Positions 14,201 to 28,700 are shown, counted from the stretch's first letter. The stretch: DNA of 64,000 nucleotides from Ophthalmolycus amberensis (GCA_024529925.1 JAFEUB010000817.1:284001-348000), one strand, 5' to 3'. The notes: generated by a model from the letters alone, not told the origin. Made by a program: numbers and translations.

Positions 14201-15596
14201 CTCGTGCTCGGTGTGTTTACTGTTTATTAATAGTAGATGTATTGTCTGTTCATGGTTGCACTAAAATATGTATTAGTTGATCAGCACCATCTTATAGATG
14301 CAATGACAGACAGCAATGTCATGATAGATCTACCCACTCCACATCTAGGAGAAGCCAGCATGTTGCCTCACTGGCTGAATCTGAACAATTTCCTGTCCAA
14401 CTTCCTGCGCCAGGCCTCCTGGTTTCGTCCTGTCTGGTCCAAGCTTGAAGCAATTACAAGCGGCTCGGGGGAACTCACCTCCCTCCGCTATACGCTCTGG
14501 CTCATTTTTCACGACACCCCCAACTCTTTCAAAGTGTTGACAGAGACATTAAACACGAAGGCGTCTGTCACTGACGAGAGGTTCTGGGACGAAGGCGCGT
14601 TTGAGATCAGCTGAAAAGGCGATTCTATTAAAGAGGAGAAGATGGATAAATACAATTAAGGGAGAAGTGACATTGAACATGTAGCTGTTTGTCATTAACA
14701 TAATTAAAGGCATGTTTGAACTGCTTTTAAAGGGAAAAAAACAAATGTGAATTTTGTGACAGGAAATCTTATTTTTGGCCAGTGTTTGTCATCATCTAAA
14801 CATGTTTTAACAATAACGACATAAACCACAGTATTTGTTATTATAAGCTGTCAGCATGCTGTTTGGCCACATCTTTACTGTATGTTTTGGAGTGAACTAC
14901 GTACAGTCTATTCCTATGGATGAATAATGCACTCAACGATCCACTGATTTATCGCTCACTTTTGACTGCAAGTTGAGAAGTTTAAAAGGATAAACTGAGA
15001 GGGGAAAGCAGAGACGTGTGATTCATGGACAGTCGACTGTTTGTTGTGGTGACCGGTCCAGACAGATTTCCACAGCGGATGGAAACTGAAGACAGGATTT
15101 TTATGCTCCCGCCACTTTTCACTCCTCAAAAGCCATCTCACTCAAAACAGAGGTCAGCGTTTTACTTGTCCCTGCTGTCTCTGCTTTTCTTCCTTCTCTT
15201 TTCTGGCTGTCTTTTTTAATCTCTGCTTTTCTTACCACTTCTTTCTCAGCTTTTTGGCTCAGGAAATTTGTCTTACTCGGATCCAGAAAGCCAGATGATT
15301 TAAAGCCCTCTCACCGCTTTAGGCCAACAGATTGCTTAATGTCTTGCTCTCGATTACCCGTAGGCAGGAAAAGGAGAGTGAATTTATCATTATTTCCACG
15401 ATTGGAAAAGAGAGTGCAGTTAGCTATTGGCAATACCACGCTGTTTGGTTTAGCCTATTCTTTGAGTGTGGAGAGCCCAGGCTACAGCAGTCGATGTTAT
15501 GTTTTCAGAAAACTGAATTTCTTGAAGTACAAAGGAAATATCAGGAGAGAAGGTGGGGAAAAGATGAGGAAGAGGAGGGGGGGGGGTTGTTAGAGG
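11264..15596. other. Long non-coding stretch, nothing recognised
   Basis: About 4.3 kb without a recognisable gene or repeat. It holds a G10 run at about 13171-13180. The 125-codon frame at 14237-14614 (+) has fairly balanced composition but no domain that I recognise, and I could not find an acceptor/donor pair around it. I leave it uncalled. The flanking sequence is AT-rich. Confidence 0.5.
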
Positions 15597-15839
15597 TTGG
15601 GAAAGGCTGGTGAGACACGGCTTTCATTAAGTGTCCAGGGTGTTCACACCCTGTGTCCAGGGTGTCCAGGGTGTCCAGGGTTCATTAAGTGTCCAGGGTG
15701 TCCAGGGTGTTCACACCCTGGACACAAGCTGTTCCAACTCCTCCCCTCTGGTAGGCGCTACAGGGCTCTGTACGCCAAGACCACCAGACACAGGAACAGC
15801 TTCTTTCCACTGGCCGTCACGCTCATGAACAATAAATAG
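15597..15839 (+). pseudogene. C-terminal fragment of LINE ORF2 (reverse transcriptase ORF)
   Basis: The frame ends with residues reading LLPSGRRYRALYAK, then RNSFFPLAVTLMNN and a stop at 15837-15839. This motif (LPSGRRYR followed by a basic, Phe-rich stretch and a terminal Asn-rich end) is what I recall from the extreme C-terminus of CR1/L2/Rex1-type LINE polyproteins in fish. The endonuclease and reverse transcriptase domains are absent, so the copy is 5'-truncated and dead. N-terminal to the recognisable part, the frame is filled by Cys-Pro-Gly repeats made by the 9-bp minisatellite at 15632-15707. The ATG at 15597 is not a real start. Family level is fairly secure; clade is not. Confidence 0.7.
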
Positions 15840-16139
15840 GTTATACTACACTATTGTCTGTAGGTTGTAGTTCACATGTATATATATATATATACACACT
15901 TTTTTTTTTCTCTTGGATATATATTTATACTTGTATTATAGCTAAATGTTTATACCTACATCCGTTTTACTCTTTTTTTTTGCTGCCCTTTTTGATTCTT
16001 TATACATATATTTTTCTTGTTTATTGTAAATTTGTGTTTGTACATTGTGTTTGTACATTGAGAGCGGAGTGGAAACCGGTGACAAATTCCATGTATGCGT
16101 AAGCACACATGGCCAATAAAGCTGATTCTGATTCTGATT
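15623..16139 (+). mobile_element. 5'-truncated non-LTR retrotransposon (CR1/L2/Rex1-type) 3' end
   Basis: The element comprises the ORF2 C-terminus, a stop, then about 300 bp of AT-rich 3' UTR. It ends with GGCCAATAAAGC followed by tandem GATTCT units (about 16122-16139). Tails of short tandem repeats rather than poly(A) are typical of CR1/L2-like LINEs, which insert by target-primed reverse transcription and are usually 5'-truncated. The UTR contains a TA microsatellite (about 15879-15894) and a 13-bp tandem duplication (GTGTTTGTACATT, about 16040-16065). The 5' junction is obscured by the minisatellite, and I found no clear target-site duplication. Confidence 0.75.
15632..15707 (+). repeat. 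9-bp minisatellite TGTCCAGGG, six copies in two blocks
   Basis: The unit TGTCCAGGG occurs at 15632-15640, 15654-15662, 15663-15671, 15672-15680, 15690-15698 and 15699-15707. The larger pattern TTCATTAAG plus units also recurs 58 bp apart (15623 and 15681). Because the unit is 9 bp, it keeps the LINE reading frame and encodes Cys-Pro-Gly. The last unit is part of a perfect 12-bp inverted repeat with TTCA loop (arms 15698-15709 and 15714-15725). Confidence 0.9.
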
Positions 16140-16323
16140 AGAGGTCCCAGTGTGAACGGTCCTCCTCCAGTAGAGAGGGTATTGTTCTGTTCTCTGCCTC
16201 CAGCTCAGAGCTCCTGCCATGGGCAAGACTTGTCATGGAGACAGCCTCCTGTAGAGGAGGCTGGACAAGGGTTATCAAAGGACAAAGGAACCTTTTGGTG
16301 TGCTGACAGGCGGACGGGCCTCG

Positions 16324-16473
16324 GTGTGCGTGTGCGTGCATGTGTGTGTGTGTGTGTGCTTGGCTATAGGAATCCTTCTCTCGCATGTTTTTACGTGTTG
16401 GTTCACAGCAGTTGGGTCAATGTGAATAGAAGAGTGTTGATGGATAGAAGGCTGATCAGCTCAGGAGACATCC

Positions 16474-16510
<37 letters not shown>
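16324..16510. repeat. Two TG microsatellites
   Basis: TG-rich tracts lie at 16324-16358 (with GCGTGC variants at its start) and 16474-16510 (one TTT interruption). The sequence between them is unremarkable. Confidence 0.85.
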
Positions 16511-16820
16511 CATGATCAGAGCCGTGATGTGATAAGGGTGACAGTAGGAAATGTTAGAGCAGACCTTTGTTTATTCCACTCGCAGCCTGAATAAGCTGAC
16601 TGATCCACCAAACAGCGACAATAAGTTAAATTTGCACATCTGCAGCTCTGACATGTTTATTGTAGGATCTAGCTTTGTACACAGTTGCCTAACTTGTTTC
16701 CGTTTACAGAGAACACAGAAGAGCAACTGTAGGCTGTCAATGTCAGTTTTAATGTGTAGTATCAAGAGATGAACCTTATTTTCAAGCTACAGTGACCTAA
16801 ACATTTTATATAAAATGTAT

Positions 16821-16828
16821 GTATCTTT
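16821..16828. repeat. Left target-site duplication (GTATCTTT)
   Basis: This 8-bp direct repeat abuts the left inverted repeat of the 16829-17326 element and is identical to 17327-17334. An 8-bp duplication is the hallmark of hAT-superfamily insertion. Confidence 0.9.
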
Positions 16829-17326
16829 TAGGGGTGTAACGATACGCGTATTCGTATTGAACCGTTCGGTACAAGGCTCACGGTTCGGTACGCATGACGA
16901 ACCGAATAAGTTTGAATTAAAAAATAAAAATAAATAAAAAAAACTTTTTTTTTTAAAAACCTTTATTTAACCAGGTAGTCCCATTGAGATTAAAAATCTC
17001 TTTTGCAAGATGTAAGTGAACAATACAAGATGTAAGCAAGATGTAAGTAACAATACTACATAACATTAAGGAGCAGTTTTTGTTTTTTATGCTTATGTGT
17101 TGCTAAGAAGACACCCCAGAAGATGAGTCACTCAGGTATAGTTCCATCATTGTTCAAAGTCAAAGAATAACTTCATGATGTTAGTTGTAATGAATAAATA
17201 TATTTTAAAATCAAGTACATTTCTCTGGCATTTATAGTTTTCTACTGTACCGAAACGTACCGAACCGTGGCTCCACTGTATCGTACCCGAACACAACCGT
17301 GAATTTTGTGAACCGTTACACCCCTA
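16829..17326. mobile_element. Non-autonomous hAT-type DNA transposon (498 bp)
   Basis: The ends are perfect 13-bp inverted repeats starting TAGGGGTGTAACG (16829-16841 and 17314-17326), flanked by a perfect 8-bp target-site duplication, GTATCTTT. Just inside lies a second perfect inverted pair, CACGGTTCGGTACG (16879-16892 and 17256-17269), about 50 and 57 bp from the ends, with further GGTTCGG/CCGAACC words nearby. These subterminal motifs are plausible transposase-binding sites. The interior is AT-rich and has no open frame for a transposase, so the element needs a transposase from elsewhere. The intact ends and duplication suggest limited decay since insertion. 'hAT' rests on the 8-bp duplication and the TAGGGGTGTAACG end type. 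Confidence 0.85.
16961..17057. repeat. Dispersed fish repeat nested inside the hAT element
   Basis: The segment starting CTTTATTTAACCAGG and CCCATTGAGAT resembles a repeat that I remember as common in fish genomes. It includes a 6-bp stem hairpin, GAGATTAAAAATCTC (16986-17000). It is followed by three imperfect copies of CAAGATGTAAG (17008-17050). It could be a later nested insertion or an original part of this element family. I saw no target-site duplication for it. Confidence 0.4.
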
Positions 17327-17334
17327 GTATCTTT
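17327..17334. repeat. Right target-site duplication (GTATCTTT)
   Basis: Identical to 16821-16828 and immediately outside the right inverted repeat. Confidence 0.9.
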
Positions 17335-17992
17335 GCATGTTTACTAAGAGGCGGGCTCGGTATGAAAACTCAGTCCCGTATTGGTACTGACCAAAAGGTG
17401 TTGGCATCAAATGTTTGTATCGTCTTTACACCTTTAAACTTTTTTTTTTTTTTTTTTTACTAATTTGAGTCTATTGTATTTAGGTAAATTTATTGTAATG
17501 ATGCAGTGTTTGGATAATGTGTAACATTTGACAACTTTTGTTTTTGTCGAAAAACACGTTTGTATTGCTCAAAGTACAGAAAAGAAATCGAGCGATAATA
17601 ACTTACTAAAATATCAGCGTGAAGAGATGCTAATAATGACCCTCAGCATTGTGTATGAGTAAACCATTTTCTGTTTGATTGTTTTTAAGTTACAGCATAG
17701 CATCATGTTACGATTGTCATTATGACTAGCTTATATCTATTTCAGTTGATTTGAAATCGGGTCAGATTTTTATCAAATCTGAGGTGAAATGTAGGTCCCC
17801 ATAGAAACCTTATCAACTACAGAAGCATTGAGGTAGTGTACATTATCCTTATCATCGTCTCTCATCTCTCTGACATCCAGCGGGTGTTTTCTGAGGAACT
17901 TGGCTTGTCAGTCTTGAGGTAGGTTATTAAAGCCAACAGGGAACATTCCTGGTTCACAGGTTTCTCTTTCTCTTTCTATCTCCTTCTCTGCC

Positions 17993-17993
<1 letters not shown>
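17335..17993. other. Non-coding stretch with T19 run
   Basis: AT-rich with a T run at about 17440-17458. No gene or other familiar repeat is visible. Confidence 0.5.
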
Positions 17994-18032
<39 letters not shown>

Positions 18033-18035
18033 CAC
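17994..18035. repeat. (AC)n microsatellite
   Basis: About 21 AC units with a single G substitution near 18026. Confidence 0.95.
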
Positions 18036-19082
18036 CTATCCTCTCATCTTTCACAGCATTACATTTCCCATATTTCGTCTAAATTTAATTTCTACTTCAC
18101 TTCTGTTTTGCAATTCTTTCTTTTTGCTTAAAAGCAAAGACACATGTTCATATTTCCATCTGCGAGAAATGGAACTCAGCAGGACATGAAAGCCATCATC
18201 CAAATACTTGCTCATATGTAAATCTGTCTTTCCCTTCTCCTCATCGTTCATGTCCCGCTGCTATTTGGATCCCACTTACTTCTCTGTGGATCTAAGTCCA
18301 GTGGCCTGCTCCCAGCCAAGCTCCGCTACATTCCAGGAAGTGAACTGCCCTTTAGTGATCTCATTTGTTTTTAATTATATGAGAGACATATTCTTTTAAT
18401 TGATTTGTGGGTTGTATAAACACTGACAGCATTTTTTTCCCCTGCCTGTGTGCAGCTCATTTTAGAGTGCACTCTTTGTCAGCTGCTGTGTGGTGTGGCG
18501 TGCGCTTCCAAAAACAGAATAGAGGAAGTGTTTGAATGTGTTTGTGCATTCATGTAAAGTTTATGGGATGTTCGGGAAAGGACATTTAAAAACGGCAAAG
18601 ATTATGTAACCAGACAGTCTAGATTATCGGCAGCTACTTGTCTCCGTATCGCCCCACCGCCCACTTGTTTAACTCTTTTTTATTTTTTATGTTCTACTCA
18701 GAATGCAGCATGTTGTAAGAGTGCATTTAAAAATAGTATATATCACACAGACTAAAGCATTCCAGTGGCATTTTGGAAAGGTTTATAAACATAAAAGGTT
18801 TTTCCAACATAAGATCTCCGCTCATAAAACGTCATGTTTTTCCCTTTTAGTGTTTGTGATATTTATGGGATTTTCTATAATTATGGGGTCAAACCCTCCA
18901 TTTGACTGGGACACTATGTGCTATAATCCATAAAGCCTTCATTTGCTCTGTTGCTGTTTGTTAGACCCTCTGTGCCTCAGGCGGTGGCAGCCTTCAGTAC
19001 TGGATGCTGGGGCACCTTGATGGATTTGGTATGTTATTGGGGGAGACACGGGGTGTTACACCCCTGCCCCTCCCGCCTCTGA
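18036..19082. other. Non-coding stretch, nothing recognised
   Basis: No supported gene or repeat. The frame at 18703-18933 (+) is short and AT-driven. Confidence 0.5.
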
Positions 19083-19150
19083 GTGTGTGTGTGTGTGTGC
19101 GTTTTGGAAGAGTGTGTATGTGTGTGTATGTGTGTGTGTGTGTGTGTGTG
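19083..19150. repeat. Interrupted (GT)n microsatellite
   Basis: GT tracts at 19083-19099 and 19112-19150 are separated by a short unique spacer; the second tract carries TA interruptions. Confidence 0.9.
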
Positions 19151-19185
19151 ATGTCACATTTTAGAATTATTTGATACTGGTGTGA

Positions 19186-19344
19186 TACCGTATCCGAGAA
19201 GAATGGGACGCTATCCAGAACCGCAGCCAAGAAGAGTGGCTCTCCCACATAAAGAGACTGGTAAACCAGACGATGGAGGGACTCGCCATCACCGAAGGCA
19301 TCTGCCCGGACTACCGGAGCACCATAAATGCACCATGCCTTTAA
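19186..19344 (+). pseudogene. Coding-like island of unknown origin
   Basis: About 52 codons are open from 19186 to a TAA at 19342-19344, with an in-frame TGA just upstream. The peptide includes REEWDAIQNRSQEEW, then SHIKRLVNQTMEGL and ends in NAPCL. It looks amphipathic and natural. The DNA is clearly GC-richer than its flanks, with mostly G/C third positions. I do not recognise the family. No ATG lies in frame at the left, and a clear AG acceptor is not obvious. It may be a last-exon remnant, a retroposed fragment or the C-terminus of a transposon protein; the Trp-rich EEW motif loosely recalls transposase C-termini, which is weak evidence. Confidence 0.3.
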
Positions 19345-19504
19345 TCTCCTGCTTAATGTTTTGTATATACTTTGATTTACCTTCTTCTATTCACCAACAG
19401 GTTTTTCTTGTCCCTCCAGTTTTTTTCTTTCCGTTGATATAAATATATAAATATATCTGCTTGTTTATAAAGCATTGAAGGACCATAAAACCTGCTGAAA
19501 ATCT

Positions 19505-19740
19505 TTAAAGGTGCTCAATACAAAATTCAGTGCATATCCATTGCCCGGCGGCTCACAGCTAACTGTGCTAACAGCACGAACAGTGCAAACAACGGCAACA
19601 GTGCTGACAGAGCTAACGGTGTATATGCATCGGGTTACTCCAATATTAATGCTTTGAATAACATAAAGGCAACCTTTAATTTACCCAGACGTCTGAGGCC
19701 ACCTGGCACGGGACTCACTGCCGTTCTGATTGACAGTTCA
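19505..19740 (+). repeat. Probable interspersed repeat with GCTAACAGTGC-like units
   Basis: Sequence at 19555-19625 is built from imperfect copies of a CTAACAGTGC-like word (GTGCTAACAGC, GAACAGTGCAAAC, AACAGTGCTGAC, GAGCTAACGGTG). It continues through about 19740 into sequence that I associate with a dispersed fish repeat of DNA-transposon type. No terminal repeats were identified, so boundaries are approximate. Confidence 0.4.
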
Positions 19741-23400
<3,660 letters not shown>

Positions 23401-23495
23401 TGCAAGTTAATGTATGTGCAAGTTAATGTAGTTATTTTATGCAAAGCCGCCTTTGCATAAAATAACTTCATTAACTTGCACATACATAACTTGCA
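23401..23495. repeat. Near-perfect 95-nt inverted repeat (hairpin)
   Basis: Left arm 23401-23446 (46 nt), loop CCGC (23447-23450), right arm 23451-23495 (45 nt). The arms pair along their full length with one T:T mismatch and one single-base bulge. The left arm itself contains two tandem copies of TGCAAGTTAATGTA (23401 and 23417). It could be a small palindromic element, a folded-back duplication or a long RNA hairpin. There is no terminal duplication that I can show, and no coding potential of its own; the 186-codon minus frame (23397-23957) only crosses it. Confidence 0.9.
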
Positions 23496-23659
23496 CATAC
23501 ATTCACTAAGAGATAGAAGAGCCGAAACATACATTTTATGATAAAGAAAGGCAGGAATAAATTCTAAACAATTCTGGCCACATTTGGTAAGCGCCTTAAC
23601 CGACTCCCTCTCTGTCTTTATAAGCGCTCTTTTTAAAAGCGTATAGATGGGGGATTGCA

Positions 23660-23735
23660 TCAAATAATAATAATAATGCATTGTATTTGTAACGCACTTT
23701 TCATGAAAAAAAATCTCAGAGTGACAATACAATGT
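23660..23735. repeat. Fragment resembling a dispersed fish repeat
   Basis: An AATAATAATAATAATG run followed by GCATTGTATTTGTAACGCAC and then AAATCTCAGAGTGACAATAC resembles a repeat that I recall from fish genes. Its usual form has 'AAGCGC' and 'CTCAAAGTGCTACA' at these places. Short and diverged. Confidence 0.35.
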
Positions 23736-25724
23736 TGTTTCTAAAACTACAGAGAACCACATTTGGCCACAAGCCTGCCTGCTTCGAGTCCCTTTCCTCA
23801 CATGACAAGTACAGAAATATATTTTCATGGTTGTGGACTGAAAGCAAGAGACTAAGTGTCTCCTCTTGCTCTCAGGCGGAACACAATTAACGGGCCTCAT
23901 GTTGAAGGATAAAAACATGGTGAGAGCATGGCTGGGACTCAACAGTGCGAACCACATTTCAAAATAACTGCTTATTCTCTCTTATATATGTATTTGACTC
24001 ATTCTACCAGACTTTTATAAAAAGATATGAAATGGTAAAGGCTACCTCTAACATATGAGAAGATTAGCATTGTTGTGTAACTTGATAATATGTTTTGAGT
24101 CTGATTTCAGTTTCTGAAGAACTGCAGTCTTATGAGTCATAGTGTGTCCGTCATCTCACCACCACAGCGCTAAAAATCTGATGTTTACAGAAATTGTCTG
24201 GATATGTCTTAGTCGTCAGCTTCAGTTCCATAGATATTCTGCTACTGGACACATACCAATTCTCCTCTTACCTTATGTACCTGTACACTCTGTCTCATCC
24301 TGTGTCTCTCATGTACATAACCACAGAGGCCCCTTGCTGGCCCAGTGGACCAGTTCACCCCTCCTCTCACTTTTCCAGTTACCCACTAAATGGCTTAAAA
24401 AAGAACTTTGGCGACGGTTTCTGGAACCAGTTCCTCTCGTTGTATTGTATGAATTCGTAAAATGTAGATCCGTGATCAGTTTTTTTGTTTTTCCCGTGCA
24501 ATGGAAAACAACACAGCTCCAAAATACAGTCTCAAAGGTCTTAATAGGTTCCACATCTCTGTTTTTATGGGATCTGCGCTGCGCAGTACACAACAACACA
24601 GATGTCGAACGTATAGGGAAGCCAGTGGGAATACGGGATGGTCGTCTGCATGTTTTCATGGTATTTGTGGTGGCGGCGCTGACAGGGGTGTCATCTGTCC
24701 TCCCGCCCCTCGGAGGCCTCCTGGCTGGCGGTCACAAACGTGTTCGTTGTGCAACAGAAGCCCCATAAAGAGCACACAACTGCTATCTGTCAACAAAAAG
24801 GGAAACCATGAGTGTGCTGTGGCTTGTTTTTGAGATAAGTCACGATAAAGCTATATCAATATTAGAGCCCTCTCATGAAGCACATCCTAGACTTTTAAAA
24901 CGTAAGACATCAACCATTACATAGATCAAGAGTGGCGTTTTACCTGCCTGCATTCACCTCCTGTGATAGATTTAAGGAACAGGACAGACTTGCATTGACA
25001 GACAGCTAAAGTAGGGGCAAGGCAAATGGAGGATATTTGTTTTCTCATTTTGTGGCCTGGACCATGTATTTGCATGCGATTACTGGCCGTACACTCCACA
25101 AAGTGTTCTTTCATGCTTGCTGTCCGTCTCTGCGCTGCACTGTTGCTTCTCTACACCACTACCTTCCTTTACACCCTGACTCCTAAAACCGCCAGGCCCA
25201 AAGGCAATTAGCTTTTTAACATGGTAAGAGATGATGACAATTTCCTGACTTAAATCACTGGAGGCAAGTTGTTAAATAGAGTTTTTATATAAGTATAGGT
25301 TATTTTCAATCAGCCGGAGAAGCAACCAATGCACAGGATCGATTGGTATGATGTTGATGGATTCGGTTGTACGTGTCCTTTTTTAAATTTTTTTTCGTCT
25401 TAACTGCTTTGCCAGTCCTCCATCCCTGCATCCATTCATTTATCCTCTTTCTCCCACTAATTGTGTGTCCTTTGTTGACTCCCGTCTCCATCCTTCCTTC
25501 CCTCTGTTGACTCTGAATGTGACAGCTGTCATTAACGAGTCTAAATCTGGCAGCAAGCTCGGCCTTCTCAGCAATGTTGGCAGGGAGCGTAAAAGAGTAT
25601 CTCGTTAGCATGTCAAATTCAAAGTGCTGAAAACGGGATGGCTTAGAAATAGGGCCCTATATGAAACTCAACCCACTTCATACAAATACAACACACCCAC
25701 CCACATCGAGTGGTTGTTTCTGAA
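23736..25724. other. Non-coding stretch; 208-codon open frame not credited
   Basis: This contains the longest frame not made by a simple repeat (24142-24768 +, 208 codons). Its product has no recognisable domain, signal or motif, its codons do not show a coding bias by eye, and two other frames overlap it on both strands. I treat it as chance, but it is the frame most worth a transcript check. Confidence 0.4.
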
Positions 25725-25746
25725 GTGTGTGTGTGTGTGTGTGTGT
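25725..25746. repeat. (GT)11 microsatellite
   Basis: Short GT run, continuing imperfectly to about 25752. Confidence 0.9.
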
Positions 25747-25752
25747 CTGTGT

Positions 25753-28700
25753 GCGCTCAGGCTTGCATGCTGACTTGCATCATGTGTGACCCACATTCCT
25801 CACTGGTTGGCTCATTCACAAACATTGCCATTAAGCTGAGTTAGGGTTAGCACACATATGCAACGCTTCAGCACTTTATGATGCATACGGCTCAAACTGG
25901 CATCTGAAGAACAATGTGAGTATATTAAGATACCGGTGGGTTAATAATGTATTTGGCATCTGCTTCCAAGGTTTTGTCTGCTAAAGCCCCACTCGTGGGA
26001 CACCAAGCACGCTCAGGGATATTATAAAGTCTCTTAATGTGAGACTATGAAGTCAGGAGCTGTGGTCGTCATGCATTACATGAACTCTTTTCAGTGCTTG
26101 AATGGTGCAAAGGTAGGGAGGTATGGCTGCACTTTATCAGTGGTAATGAGGCAAGTGAGCCTGGGTGAAAGAAATATGGGAATAAGTAGCCTAGTTGTTT
26201 AGCGTGACGTCAGCAGGTTAATGTGGCCTCTGGGTGCTGAATGATGAGAGAAAAAACTAAGGAGAATAATGAGCCTTGAATTTCATTATGTGCACATCCT
26301 AACAATTAAAAGTATACTTAAAATCCTAATCCCTGGTATTGAAAGTGGGAGAGTCAATCAATAATGTCAGAATTCACCAGGTATTGTTTTGAACAGCTGG
26401 GATAGGATTAATAGCTTTTTGTAGAATTAGATTTTACATTTGAATCTGACTATCAAATCTGAAAAAGTTTTTTTTGAATTCCTTAATTTTAAATCTGTGT
26501 AGTTTAGATTTGACAGAAAAAACACTTAATATTTAATTACTAAAATAAACCCCCTGACAAACGAGAGTTAATGTTTTTTCGTGCTAGATAAATGTAAAAT
26601 TTCCAAGCTTAATAATTTTGGGTATTTGACTTTGAATCAAATCCAAAATGGATCCGGATATCAGAACCCGATATTAGTTGCTGCTGTTGTTAGTCTTTGA
26701 GAAAAAATTATTTTCAATCTGAATGCTTTTCTTCTGCCAAATTCATTAAAAACACAAGAAATGTGATTCTCGGATACAGAGTTACACAACATCACCACAC
26801 ACAGTTCCACAAGACCTCACATGAAACGGGAAGAGGAACAGTGCGGTGCAAAGTGGAATAACATATGGTAATACACTTAAGAAGAATCAACAATGCATTC
26901 ATTTTGTCAATATCTCATAACCTGCTTGGCCCTACCAGGTCATGGGCCAGTAGTGCTCAGGGACTAATGAACTTTCAGTCACCCACCCCAGGGTCGGTAC
27001 AGCAGTCAATTAAAGTTCTCAACAAGCCAACTTGAGCTGATGCCGGCCAATTAGCGAGCCTCATACATACACAGCTGCACACATGGAACATTCCACAGGC
27101 AGGTGCAAGAGGAGGACTGTGTGCCGGATGCGCCGTGTCTCGGTCAAGGCCAGCTGGGGTGGGTGAGAGTCACTGGGTGGGTGTGTTGGGACTCAGTGTT
27201 AAGGCAGCCACGGTGCCTCAACCCGCCGTTAGCTACACTGTGCTAATCTTTGCGTTGATGTCAGCAAAAGGTAGCTGTTTTAGACCCCACTCTGTGAGAT
27301 ATACCAGCCTGAAATGGGCACAAACTGTGTGTCCTGTGTGAGGTCGCTGCGGTGTGAAGCTGCAGAGCAAAGCTTTCTCGTTGTCGGTATAGGGGCCTCC
27401 AGTATTTTCACAGTAACCTTTAGTATAATCCCAAACCAAACTTTTGGTTTGTCGGAGAGGCTCGTATAACTAAAGTGATGCTTGTAATGCTTCCACCTGT
27501 AAGTCTTATGTATTTTCTTCATGTTGGCTGTCTTTGTGTTTGCCACTTTTAAATTACAGTAATACGGGTTCTAAGATGCTGGCTGATTGGTTAGCTGAAC
27601 CTCTGGTGACATGTCATCTTTGTCTGACCTTGTGTCAGTTACATGTGATTTATACACAACTGGTTATTTTCCAACTCTTTTTTTTTTTTTTCAACCCAAT
27701 CTTTGCAGACTTAAACCAAATGTGTGAATTAAAGGCTCACAATGTGTCTTTTCACAGTGGGCCTGCCCTGAGCTCACAGAGACTTAACTTGCCGTCATCT
27801 AAGGATTTGATTTATTGCTTTGCTGGAAAGTGAATTGCGACTGTTAAAAATGTCTTTATTGAAGGCTCAACCCTTTTTCCAAAGTCCATATCTTTGAAAC
27901 CTAAGCTCCTATCGGTGGACATGGTGAATCGTAAATGTTTATTAAAGATTTGGGATCGTGTGAAGTGTGAAACTGAAGACGTCAGTAGTAAGTTGAGCCA
28001 GCAGAGAAAGTCCCATTGAAAAGAAGCCCAGGTTGATTATTGAGCCATATTCAAAGAAAGATGTCTGGAATAAAATAGACTGTGATTGTGGAATGAATAG
28101 AATCACAGGAGAGAGAAATGAAGTGGAGCGAGAATCCACATATACACACACACACATGCACATTATAGTACATCCAGGCCTGCGCTGTTATCCAAGAACT
28201 ATCCATGACAGGCAGGCAGGTTTGAGTCAGGCACTCCACACCTCCCTTGGCATCTTTTTACCTGCTTATCTCGATGTGATGTCAAATCACCATTCATCAA
28301 CATGAACTTAAGACAGTGCTAGGCTGAACGCAGCCCACACATCATCTGCGGGGCAGAGGGGAATGGGGTGGATTATGGGTAATCAGAGCGGCCCTCAAGA
28401 CAGAGACACGAGGATGAGCGGGAAAGGAATGCAAGAGGGAGGGATGAAAGGAAAAAGAGAGGGAGAAAGGGCTGTCAGGGATAATGGAGGAGCAGCATTT
28501 ATCAGTCTCTGGATCTACACATGGGAAGGAGGGGCAGAGAGAGAGGGGGGGGGGTGGAGAGATGGATTTAGGGGAGAGAGGGAGGTCACTTAATATGATG
28601 GGTGAGTGAGCAAGGCAACACAGAGGTCAGGAATCATCCCAGTGAGGTTTTTCCCAGCTTTAACTAGCCAAAAAAAACGAGTTCACATTTTAGAAATGCA

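Noticed and set aside
14237..14614. 125-codon plus-strand frame with balanced composition
   Set aside because: No family recognised and no convincing acceptor/donor pair; start and stop appear fortuitous in AT-rich sequence.
24142..24768. 208-codon plus-strand frame
   Set aside because: No recognisable domain or motif, overlapping frames on both strands, and no visible coding bias or splice context. Kept only as a transcript-check candidate.
26205..26212. TGACGTCA as a CREB-bound promoter element
   Set aside because: A lone 8-bp palindrome is expected by chance at about this frequency in 64 kb, and there is no promoter context.
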